Positions 42,682 through 50,430 of a stretch of DNA of 64,000 nucleotides are shown here, one piece after another. Under the pieces are notes generated by a model. That model was not told the DNA's origin and did not search any database. It was given only the letters and a program-made list of their open reading frames with translations. The position numbers and the translations under genes were made by a program. This DNA is from Verrucomicrobiia bacterium. Lineage in GTDB: Bacteria > Verrucomicrobiota > Verrucomicrobiia > Limisphaerales > JAEYXS01. Position 1 is the stretch's first letter; each line of letters begins with the position of its first letter. The stretch lies in NCBI GenBank assembly GCA_036405135.1, contig DASWYF010000020.1, positions 1 through 64,000 of the forward strand, in the 5' to 3' direction.

Positions 42682-43113
42682 ATGAGCTGGTGGCAGCGCA
42701 TCAAGGAGCAGTTCGGAGCCGGGAAAACGGTTCCGGAACATTTGCGTCGCGGTACGTTGGGAGAAGCGGCGGCGAAGAAGTATCTGCAAAAAGCGGGACT
42801 GAAATTTCTGACGGCTAACTTTCGCTCGGAGCGTGGTGAGATCGACCTGATCTTTCGCGATGGGGAGATGCTGGTGTTCGTGGAGGTGAAAACGCGATCA
42901 TCGGAAGATTGGGTGCGTCCGGCCGGTGCGGTGAATGCGCGCAAGCGGCGGTTGCTCTCCATGACGGCGCTGGATTACCTGAAGCTGCTGAAGAATCCGC
43001 CCGTGAACATCCGGTTCGATGTGGTGGAGGTGCTGCTGAAGGATGGAGAGGTGCGGGAGATAAGGCATCTGCCCGCGACGTTCACCTTGTCGAAGCCGTT
43101 CCGGTATGGATGA
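42682..43113 (+). CDS. YraN-family (UPF0102) nuclease-like protein
   Basis: This 143-residue protein has a restriction-endonuclease-like fold with GEIDLIFRDGEMLVFVEVKT (about 53-72), containing the D..ExK catalytic-style triad. Also present are GTLGEAAAKKYLQKAGLKFL and RKRRLLSMTALDYLKL. Often next to rnhB, as here. Exact role is unsettled; a link to recombination or DNA processing is known for the family only tentatively. Confidence 0.9.
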   Translation: MSWWQRIKEQFGAGKTVPEHLRRGTLGEAAAKKYLQKAGLKFLTANFRSERGEIDLIFRDGEMLVFVEVKTRSSEDWVRPAGAVNARKRRLLSMTALDYLKLLKNPPVNIRFDVVEVLLKDGEVREIRHLPATFTLSKPFRYG

Positions 43114-43125
43114 GTTTGGAGCGCT

Positions 43126-43674
43126 TTACGCGCTGGTGCCGCCGAACTGGTCGGCCTTGCTCTTGAAGAGCAGGTTGAACGTGGTCATGGAACCATAGCT
43201 GCGCGTGATGTATTGCTGCATCTCCACTTTGTCCCCATCGGTAAGATTCGGGTGCGCGTTGATCTTTTGCTCAAGCACGCGGAGGTTGTTACGGATCATC
43301 ACGATCTTGTGGAAGAAGACTTCCAGCTCTACTTCCTTCGTCGAGAGCGTGGGATCGGCAGGATGCAGGACGCACTTGCCTTTGTTCCAGCGCGCGCCGA
43401 GTTCTTCGATGATGCTGTCATCGCGTTCCATGCCGAGTTGTTGCGCGACGGCCTCAACCGTTTCCGCGATGAGCTGCTTGAGCGGCTTCTCGAGTCCGCT
43501 GAGGCTCGCTTGAGCTTCCGCAGGCACGAGTCCGGCGGAGACGGGCTCCACCTTACGCATACCACCTTCATCGAAGTTCACATCGGCCATGTGTTCCGTG
43601 ATGGATTTCACCGTGCCAATGCCATACTGCGGATGGCGGACCTTCATGCCGATGTTGAGCGACTCGATTTTCAT
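43126..43674 (-). CDS. CarD/UvrD-Tudor-like domain protein, unknown
   Basis: From ATG 43674 the product is 182 residues. The first 55 residues form a small beta domain ([35 protein letters not shown]) like the Tudor-type domains of CarD/UvrD. The rest is helical ([40 protein letters not shown]). The longer frame to 43806 is not credible. It may bind RNA polymerase or nucleic acid. It converges on the yraN gene. Confidence 0.7.
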   Translation of the reverse strand: MKIESLNIGMKVRHPQYGIGTVKSITEHMADVNFDEGGMRKVEPVSAGLVPAEAQASLSGLEKPLKQLIAETVEAVAQQLGMERDDSIIEELGARWNKGKCVLHPADPTLSTKEVELEVFFHKIVMIRNNLRVLEQKINAHPNLTDGDKVEMQQYITRSYGSMTTFNLLFKSKADQFGGTSA

Positions 43675-43758
43675 GGGGGCGACAGTTTGTGAAAGAATGG
43701 GAAAATTTCCAGCGCAAACGAAATGGAAATTGGATTTGAACCAAGCTAGTCTGTGACC

Positions 43759-44226
43759 ATGAAAGTCACGCCATCCCAAAGCAGTCGCAGATGGGTGATG
43801 GCACAAACCTTTCTGCTGCTCGCATTGGTGGCGTCCGGACCGCTGGGCAGGGATTATGAGAGGGTGTGGGGTGTGACAGTCGAGCTGGGGGTGATTTTAT
43901 TTGGTATCGGTGCCTATCTCGGCATCGCAGGAGTGCGTCATCTTGGGCAGAACCGCACACCTTATCCTGAACCGTTGGCCGATGGAGAATTGATCACCGC
44001 GGGTATCTATAAACGGTTGCGCCACCCGCTCTACGCCAGCTTGGTTTATTGCGGTTTCGGTTGGGCGTTATTATGGAATAGCAGTGCGGCATTCATCATG
44101 GCGGCGATCACTGCGTGCTATCTTCATGCCAAGGCGCGATGCGAGGAGAGGTTTCTGCTAAAGCGGTATCCTGACTATTCGGAGTATATGAAGAAGACGG
44201 CTCGCTACCTTCCCGGTATCTATTGA
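43759..44226 (+). CDS. Isoprenylcysteine carboxyl methyltransferase (ICMT)-like membrane protein
   Basis: This 155-residue protein has four hydrophobic segments. The C-terminal half holds the phospholipid/ICMT methyltransferase pattern: [31 protein letters not shown] (about 77-96) and [20 protein letters not shown]. The family methylates isoprenoid or lipid substrates with SAM in the membrane. ATG 43759 is favoured over GTG 43753. No partner is evident. Confidence 0.85.
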   Translation: MKVTPSQSSRRWVMAQTFLLLALVASGPLGRDYERVWGVTVELGVILFGIGAYLGIAGVRHLGQNRTPYPEPLADGELITAGIYKRLRHPLYASLVYCGFGWALLWNSSAAFIMAAITACYLHAKARCEERFLLKRYPDYSEYMKKTARYLPGIY

Positions 44227-44275
44227 GAGATAGTTTCAGTGGCGGAATAGGGTGCGTTGAACTATTGGTTATCAC

Positions 44276-44887
44276 ATGACCGACGAGGTATTGCCGCCGG
44301 GAGGCGGAGAGGCGCATGCCGCCATCACTGAGGTGCTGGCAAATGTCGCCATGGATGAGGGCACGCTCAGCTATTTCCGCTCGCTCTTCCGCGAGTCGGA
44401 TCGCGGAGCAGTGCTGATCTCGGCGACACGATTGGAGGAGAAGCTGGAATTGCTGCATCGCGCGCACATCGAACAAAAGGTGGCGGAGCCAAAAAAGTTG
44501 CTGGAGGAATTATTCCGCCCTTACGCACCGTTGTCCTCTTTCTCTGCGAAGATACAGCTCGCGCATGCGTATGGTCTCATCGATGCGGAGGATTATGCGG
44601 ACCTGAACATCATCCGTAAGATCCGCAATGACGCGGCGCATACGTCTGTGGAGTTTTCTTTCGAACCGAATGATATCTGCCAGCGCATCACGCATCTTAA
44701 AGCGCCAAGCCGGATGATTCCATTGCTGTCTTTGATGACGGAGATGTTTTCCACTGAAGAGCTTTCGGAGTTAAAAGGTCCCAAGGTGGCGCAGGCACAT
44801 CCTAAGATGTATTACATCATCGCGTGCCTGGCGCTGGAGACTAGGATTGTGAGTACGACGGGCAGGGTGACTGTTGCGGATGATTGA
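44276..44887 (+). CDS. MltR-family protein
   Basis: This 203-residue helical protein matches the MltR (mannitol repressor-like) family: LFRESDRGAVLISATRLEEK (about 40-59), LFRPYAPLSSFSAKIQLAHA and DLNIIRKIRNDAAH (about 108-121). Family members include the mannitol operon repressor and anti-toxin-like proteins. No mannitol gene is adjacent here, so the family name only is given. Confidence 0.8.
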   Translation: MTDEVLPPGGGEAHAAITEVLANVAMDEGTLSYFRSLFRESDRGAVLISATRLEEKLELLHRAHIEQKVAEPKKLLEELFRPYAPLSSFSAKIQLAHAYGLIDAEDYADLNIIRKIRNDAAHTSVEFSFEPNDICQRITHLKAPSRMIPLLSLMTEMFSTEELSELKGPKVAQAHPKMYYIIACLALETRIVSTTGRVTVADD

Positions 44888-45077
44888 AGCGGTTTCAGTA
44901 CAGATCCTTTACCTGCCGGATTCAGTCTGTCCCGATTTTCATTCCGCACCCTCTTATGGTTGAAATAGTACTTACACGTATTATTTTTGTTTGCCATTCC
45001 TAGCATCCTCGCCGATAGTCTTTCCAGTAGAAGCCCCTCACCGGATAACAGTTCCGCGACGCTTCTACCTAAGTATC

Positions 45078-46226
45078 ATGTTGTTAAGCCGACGCCATTT
45101 CCTGGGCGGTACGCTGGCTACGCTGGCGTTAGGCTCTTTGCGCGCTGATGCCGCTCCTGCTCCCGGCCCTACGAAAGACAGTTGGCCCATGTTCCGCGGT
45201 GGACCCGAGCTCACCGGCATCTCTCCCGCCACGCTGCCGAACGATCTGAAACTGCTCTGGACCGCCAAGACCGGTGGCCCCGTGAAATCCTCCGCTGCCA
45301 TCGTGGATGGCAAGGTTTTCATCGGCTCGGATGACATGAAGTTGCACGCCTTCTCCTTGGCGGACGGCAAATCCCTTTGGGAATTCAAGACAGAGAGCAC
45401 CATCGAAGCCTCGCCCCTCGTGCTCGATGGCAAAGTCTACCTCGGCTCCAGCGATAACATCCTCTACGCCGTGGATGCCAAAGAGGGCAAGCAGGTTTGG
45501 AAATACACCACAGAAGATAAGATTCTCGGCGCACCGAACTGGACGAAATCTCCCGATGGCAAGGAGAACTGGATTCTCGCGGGCAGTTACGACACCAAGC
45601 TCCACTGCGTCTCCGCCACCACGGGCAAGAGCGTGTGGACTTACGAGACCGGCAATTACATCAACGGCTGCCCCGCCGTCTCAGATGGCGCAACCGTCTT
45701 CGGTGGTTGCGATGCCTTGCTTCACATGATCTCCGTGGCTGATGGCAAGAAGGTGAAGGAGATGGATGCCGAGGCCTACATCGCCGGTTCTGCGGCCGTG
45801 ACTGGCAATCGCGCCTACGTGGGCCATTACGAAAATGTTTTCCTCTGCTTCGATCTCACCGCGCAAAAGATTCTCTGGCGCTACAAAGATCGCGCGTTCG
45901 CCTATTTCTCCTCGCCCGCCATCACGAAAGACTTCGTCGTCTTCGGCGGACGCGATAAGCGCCTGCACTGTGTGAAGCGCGAGACCGGCGAAGGCGTCTG
46001 GACCTTCGGCACGCGTGGCAAGGTGGACAGCTCCCCCGTGGTCGTGGGCGACAAAATCATTGTCGGCTCCGATGACGGACGCCTCTACCTCGTCTCGCTG
46101 AAGGACGGTAAAGAAATCTGGAACTACGAGATCGGCCAGGCCGTCACCAGCTCCCCTGCCGTGGTGGAGAACCGCGTGGTGGTCGGCAGCGATGACGGGA
46201 ATGTGTATTGCTTCGGCAAAAAATAA
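45078..46226 (+). CDS. Exported PQQ-type beta-propeller protein
   Basis: From ATG 45078 the product is 382 residues. It begins with a probable Tat signal (LSRRHFLGGTLATLALGSLR, RRxFL motif). The rest is seven or eight PQQ-like repeats with the pattern DGKVFIGSDDMKLHAFSLAD, LDGKVYLGSSDNILYAVDAK and DKIIVGSDDGRLYLVSLKD. It lacks an enzyme catalytic domain. It lies 15 bases before the radical SAM gene, and the next gene follows by 23, so the three look co-transcribed. Confidence 0.88.
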   Translation: MLLSRRHFLGGTLATLALGSLRADAAPAPGPTKDSWPMFRGGPELTGISPATLPNDLKLLWTAKTGGPVKSSAAIVDGKVFIGSDDMKLHAFSLADGKSLWEFKTESTIEASPLVLDGKVYLGSSDNILYAVDAKEGKQVWKYTTEDKILGAPNWTKSPDGKENWILAGSYDTKLHCVSATTGKSVWTYETGNYINGCPAVSDGATVFGGCDALLHMISVADGKKVKEMDAEAYIAGSAAVTGNRAYVGHYENVFLCFDLTAQKILWRYKDRAFAYFSSPAITKDFVVFGGRDKRLHCVKRETGEGVWTFGTRGKVDSSPVVVGDKIIVGSDDGRLYLVSLKDGKEIWNYEIGQAVTSSPAVVENRVVVGSDDGNVYCFGKK

Positions 46227-46241
46227 GGATTTGAGATTATC

Positions 46242-47591
46242 ATGAGCACGACGACCGTTGAACCCGCCAAGCCCGTGACCGCTCCGCCGTTGCAAACGCA
46301 GACGACCGCCGGCAATTACTTCGTCTCGAATTACCCGCCGTTCTCCTTCTGGAAGCCCGAGCTGATCCCCGATCTCCAGACCGCGCTCGCCACGCCGCCC
46401 AAGCCGAACACCGATCTCGGCGTGTATGTCCACGTGCCCTTCTGCCGCAAGCGCTGCCACTTCTGCTATTTCAAGGTCTATACGGACAAGGATTCCTCCG
46501 AGATCCGCAATTACATCGATGCCGTCATCAAGGAACTGACCATCTACGCGAGCAAGCCCTTCATCGGCGGTCGCAAGCCCAGTTTCCTCTACTTCGGTGG
46601 CGGCACGCCCAGCTACCTGAGCGTGGACCAACTCAAGCACCTGCTCGGTGAGATGAACAAGCTCCTCCCGCTTGATGCCCTCGAAGAATTCTCCTTCGAA
46701 TGCGAACCCGGCACCTTGACCGATCATAAGCTCAAAGCCATCCGCGACCTCGGCGTCACCCGCTTAAGCCTCGGCGTGGAGAATTTCGATGAGCACATCC
46801 TCGAGATCAATGGCCGCGCCCATCGTGCGAAAGAGATCGATCGCGCCTATGGTTACGCCCGTGAAGTCGGCTTTCCGCAGATCAATATCGACCTCATCGC
46901 GGGCATGGTCGAGGAGACGGAAGAGAACTGGAAAGAGAACATTCGCAAGACTATCGCGATGTCTCCCGACAGCGTGACCATCTACGAGATGGAGATCCCC
47001 TTCAACACCACCATCTACCAGCGCATGAAGGCCGAGGGCAAACTCGTCGCCCCTGTGGCCGATTGGGAAACCAAACGCCGCTGGGTGGATTACGCCTTCA
47101 AGGAACTCGAGAAAGTCGGCTACACCGTGGGCAGCGCCTACACCGCCGTGAAGAACAAGAAATCGGCGACGTTCATCTATCGCGATCGCCTCTGGGCAGG
47201 TGCGGACTTGCTCTCCCTCGGCGTCGCGTCCTTCGGCCACATCGGCGGCGTGCATTACCAGAACCACCACGAGTTCAGCACCTACATCGAACGCATCAAT
47301 AAAGGTGAACTACCGACCTTCCGCGCGCTCACGCCAACGCCTGATGAACGCCTCATCCGCGAATTCATCCTGCAATTCAAACTCGGCCGCAACGATGCCG
47401 GTTACTATCGCCAGAAATTCGGTGTGGATGTCCTACAACGTTTCTCCGAACCCATCCAGCGCCTGAAAGACTGGGGCTTCCTCACGCAAGAAGGCGACAT
47501 GCTTTACTTGAGCCGCGAAGCCCTCCTGCAAGTGGACAAACTCCTGCATGAGTTTTTCCTGCCGGAACACAAAAATACGCGCTACGCCTAA
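46242..47591 (+). CDS. HemN-like radical SAM protein
   Basis: This 449-residue protein has the radical SAM cluster CRKRCHFC (about 67-74), GGGTPSYLS, and SLGVENFDEHILEINGR, the pattern of oxygen-independent coproporphyrinogen oxidase and HemW-like methylases. The C-terminal part (about 360-440) resembles the HemN_C domain with EFILQFKLGRNDAGYYRQKF. The first 50 residues are unusual (YFVSNYPPFSFWKPELIP). No heme genes are nearby, so this is not an assured HemN. Its partner, a chorismate-lyase-like protein, suggests a cofactor or quinone pathway. Confidence 0.8.
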   Translation: MSTTTVEPAKPVTAPPLQTQTTAGNYFVSNYPPFSFWKPELIPDLQTALATPPKPNTDLGVYVHVPFCRKRCHFCYFKVYTDKDSSEIRNYIDAVIKELTIYASKPFIGGRKPSFLYFGGGTPSYLSVDQLKHLLGEMNKLLPLDALEEFSFECEPGTLTDHKLKAIRDLGVTRLSLGVENFDEHILEINGRAHRAKEIDRAYGYAREVGFPQINIDLIAGMVEETEENWKENIRKTIAMSPDSVTIYEMEIPFNTTIYQRMKAEGKLVAPVADWETKRRWVDYAFKELEKVGYTVGSAYTAVKNKKSATFIYRDRLWAGADLLSLGVASFGHIGGVHYQNHHEFSTYIERINKGELPTFRALTPTPDERLIREFILQFKLGRNDAGYYRQKFGVDVLQRFSEPIQRLKDWGFLTQEGDMLYLSREALLQVDKLLHEFFLPEHKNTRYA

Positions 47592-47614
47592 GTGTTAGGA
47601 AACATCTACTGAAC

Positions 47615-48178
47615 ATGTCTCTATCTAACACCAAGTCAGTCGAGCCGCCCTTGGCCTTGCCGATTGCTTACCCGCTCGATGACTTCTATGCGCAGGCCGG
47701 CCGGCCGTTGCCGCGCATTGAAGCCGTGGAAGGTCAGGATGTTCCCCAGCCGTATCAGCAACTGCTCGTGCATCAGCACGATATGACGCCGACTTTGGAG
47801 CGCTTTCATAAATCGACGATTCATCTCGAGGTCCTCCGCAGCCAGCAGCGCGATGATTTCTATTTCCGCGAAGTCATTCTTCTTACTGCGGAAGGCAAAC
47901 CCGTGGAGTTCGGCGCCATCAAAATCAGCCTGAACCTTTTCCCACCCGCTGCACGCACGCAAATCCTTGGTGAACGCATCCCCTTGGGCACGTTGCTCGC
48001 GGAATATCACGTGACTCACACCAGTCGTCCCAAAGCCTTCCTGCGCATCGAGACGGATGACTTTATCAACACCGCTTTCAAGATCACCGGTACCCGCTGG
48101 CTCTATGGTCGCCGCAATACTCTGTGGAATCCCCAGCAGCAACCCTTGGCCGAGATCGTCGAAATCCTCCCGCCATAA
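47615..48178 (+). CDS. Chorismate-lyase (UbiC)-like protein
   Basis: This 187-residue protein shows LLVHQHDMTPTLERFHKST (about 52), FYFREVILLTAEGKPVEFGA (about 85-104) and RRNTLW near the end. These match the UbiC fold, where the REV strand and the late Arg/Glu hold the substrate. Chorismate lyase makes 4-hydroxybenzoate for ubiquinone; many relatives act on other substrates. No signal peptide. The assignment is by pattern and the substrate is unknown. Confidence 0.6.
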   Translation: MSLSNTKSVEPPLALPIAYPLDDFYAQAGRPLPRIEAVEGQDVPQPYQQLLVHQHDMTPTLERFHKSTIHLEVLRSQQRDDFYFREVILLTAEGKPVEFGAIKISLNLFPPAARTQILGERIPLGTLLAEYHVTHTSRPKAFLRIETDDFINTAFKITGTRWLYGRRNTLWNPQQQPLAEIVEILPP

Positions 48179-48257
48179 GGCTTTACCCTACGTCAGGAAC
48201 GGGTGAAATCTGGCTTGCCTAGCTTTCCTCCTCTGCGCGATGCTTCCCGGTATCGCT

Positions 48258-49274
48258 ATGTCGAAAAAGGCTTTGATCACGGGCATCACCGGCCAAGACG
48301 GTTCCTATCTCGCCGAGTTGTTGCTGTCCAAGGGCTACGAGGTTCACGGCATCATCCGCCGCGCCAGCACCTTCAACACCGGCCGCCTGGAACACATCTA
48401 CTCCGATCCCCACGCGCCCAAGCATAAGCTCTTCCTCCATTACGGCGATCTGGCGGATGCCAGCGCGCTTTCCCGTCTCATCGGCAAGATTCAGCCGGAC
48501 GAAGTCTATAATCTCGCCGCGCAAAGCCACGTCCGCGTGAGTTTCGATGCGCCGGAATACACCACGGACATCACTGGCACCGGCGTCATCCGCCTTTTGG
48601 AAGCCATTCGCGAAGTCGGCATCAAGCCGCGCTTTTACCAGGCCTCTTCTTCTGAGATGTATGGCATGGTGCAGGAAGTGCCGCAGAAGGAGACCACGCC
48701 TTTCTACCCACGCAGCCCCTATGGTTGTGCCAAGGTCTATGCCTACTGGATCACGGTGAACTACCGCGAATCCTACGGCATGCACGCCAGCAACGGCATC
48801 CTCTTCAACCACGAATCTCCTCGCCGCGGCGAAACGTTCGTGACTCGCAAGATCACCCGCGCCGTCGCCCATATCCGTGCCGGTCTGCAGCAGAAACTTT
48901 ATCTCGGCAACCTGGAAGCCAAGCGCGACTGGGGTTACGCCAAGGAATACGTGGAAGCCATGTGGCTTATGCTCCAGCAGCCGGAGCCGGATGATTACGT
49001 CATCGCCACGAACGAGACGCATTCCGTTCAGGAATTTCTGGAAGTCGCCTTTGGCTGTGTCGGCCTCGATTGGCGCAAGTACGTGGAGATTGATCCGCGC
49101 TATTACCGCCCGGCAGAAGTGGACCTCCTCATCGGCGATGCCAGCAAGGCGAAGAAGAAACTCGGCTGGGCTCCGAAAACCACTTTCGCAGAATTGGCCC
49201 GATTGATGACGGAATCCGACGTCAAATTGCTGGAAGACCAGCTCGCCGGTCGTGTCCGCAAGAACGAGGAATAA
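48258..49274 (+). CDS. gmd: GDP-mannose 4,6-dehydratase (first copy)
   Basis: This 338-residue enzyme from ATG 48258 ([18 protein letters not shown]) makes GDP-4-keto-6-deoxy-mannose. It has the Rossmann motif [15 protein letters not shown], the active-site [10 protein letters not shown] and the YxxxK pair in [40 protein letters not shown] and [20 protein letters not shown] are typical GMD signatures. It lies 3 bases before a second copy. The longer start at 48240 is weak. Confidence 0.93.
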   Translation: MSKKALITGITGQDGSYLAELLLSKGYEVHGIIRRASTFNTGRLEHIYSDPHAPKHKLFLHYGDLADASALSRLIGKIQPDEVYNLAAQSHVRVSFDAPEYTTDITGTGVIRLLEAIREVGIKPRFYQASSSEMYGMVQEVPQKETTPFYPRSPYGCAKVYAYWITVNYRESYGMHASNGILFNHESPRRGETFVTRKITRAVAHIRAGLQQKLYLGNLEAKRDWGYAKEYVEAMWLMLQQPEPDDYVIATNETHSVQEFLEVAFGCVGLDWRKYVEIDPRYYRPAEVDLLIGDASKAKKKLGWAPKTTFAELARLMTESDVKLLEDQLAGRVRKNEE

Positions 49275-49277
49275 CCG

Positions 49278-50267
49278 ATGCCCAAGGCGCTCATCACTGG
49301 TATCACCGGCCAGGACGGTTCCTATCTCACGGAACTGCTCCTCGCCAAGGGCTACGAGGTGCATGGCGTCGTGCGGCGCACGAGCAGCTTGGATCGTTCC
49401 CGCCTGAAACATCTCTACGGCGATGCAGGCGTCTACAACCAGCGCCTCTTCCTCCACTACGCCGATCTCGACGATCCCACGACCCTGCGCCGCGTTCTGG
49501 TAAAAGTCGCCCCGGATGAGATTTATCATCTCGCTGGTCAAAGCCATGTGGGTCTGAGCTTCGAGATCCCCGAATCCACCTGTGACTCCACCGCCATGGG
49601 CACTTTGCGCCTGCTCGAGATGGTGCGCGATCTGCCGAAGCTGCCGCGCTTGTTCCATGCGTCTACCAGCGAGATATTCGGTCGTCCGCAATACGCTCCA
49701 CAGGATGAGAACACGCCGCGCAATCCGGTGAACCCTTACGGTTGCGCGAAAGCGTTCGCCACGCAGATGGTCGGCATCTACCGCCAGACCTACGGCCTCT
49801 TCGCCTGCAACGGCATCATGTACAATCACGAATCACCCCGGCGCGGTGAGAACTTCGTGACGCGCAAGATTTGCCGCGCGGCTGCCGCAATCAAACTGGG
49901 TTTGCAGAAGGAACTCGTGCTCGGAGACACCTCGGCACAACGCGACTGGGGCTATGCTCCCGATTACGTGAACGCCATGTGGCTCTCGCTTCAGCACAAG
50001 GAAGCGGGTGATTACATCTTCGCCACCGGCATCCTCCACAGCGTGAGCGATGTCGTGACGCTCGCCTTCGAAGCCGCCGGTCTTTCCCACGCAGACCACG
50101 TCAAACAAGACGCGCGCCTCCTGCGCAAAGCCGAGTCGGTGAATCTTCAGGGCAATCCATCGAAAGCCGAAAGCGTGCTCGGCTGGAAACGTACCATGAC
50201 CTTCGAAGAACTTATCCGCAAGATGACCCTGTCCGAGATCGAAGAACTGAAATCCGAACAGCGTTGA
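49278..50267 (+). CDS. GDP-mannose 4,6-dehydratase paralog (second copy)
   Basis: This 329-residue SDR enzyme is close to the first copy but clearly diverged: [40 protein letters not shown] and NPYGCAKAFATQMVGIYRQT (YxxxK kept). It retains [16 protein letters not shown] and the GDTSAQRDWGYAPDYVNAMW segment, so I call it GMD-like rather than a reductase. Two tandem dehydratases are unusual; one may act on another NDP-sugar. The product would feed cell-surface or flagellar glycan synthesis. Confidence 0.85.
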   Translation: MPKALITGITGQDGSYLTELLLAKGYEVHGVVRRTSSLDRSRLKHLYGDAGVYNQRLFLHYADLDDPTTLRRVLVKVAPDEIYHLAGQSHVGLSFEIPESTCDSTAMGTLRLLEMVRDLPKLPRLFHASTSEIFGRPQYAPQDENTPRNPVNPYGCAKAFATQMVGIYRQTYGLFACNGIMYNHESPRRGENFVTRKICRAAAAIKLGLQKELVLGDTSAQRDWGYAPDYVNAMWLSLQHKEAGDYIFATGILHSVSDVVTLAFEAAGLSHADHVKQDARLLRKAESVNLQGNPSKAESVLGWKRTMTFEELIRKMTLSEIEELKSEQR

Positions 50268-50338
50268 GCCTTTCACTTCGTGTACGCTAGGCGCTTCCGA
50301 AAAACTAGCAGCATAGGAAGCAAGATAACGTTCCGCCT

Positions 50339-50377
50339 CCCTCGCCCCCTTGGGGGAGAGGGCCGGGGTGAGGGGGA
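50339..50377 (+). repeat. GGCCGGGGTGAGGGG-type intergenic repeat
   Basis: CCCTCGCCCCCTTGGGGGAG then AGGGCCGGGGTGAGGGGG forms an imperfect hairpin. It lies in the 163-base gap after the second gmd-like gene. Related copies are at 29887-29924 and 139-164. The first arm may also act as a transcript end, but there is no T-tract. Confidence 0.65.
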
Positions 50378-50430
50378 AACAGGCGTAACTAAGCAAACGG
50401 CGTGTTCGACTTAGCCAAAGATTGCCTCCC

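Noticed and set aside
47615-48178. Functional UbiC for ubiquinone synthesis
   Set aside because: The fold-like pattern is present, but no ubiA or other ubi gene is adjacent, so a specific ubiquinone role cannot be supported.
48219-49829. Open frame of 536 codons on the - strand
   Set aside because: It is antisense to both GDP-mannose dehydratase genes, whose catalytic motifs are certain.
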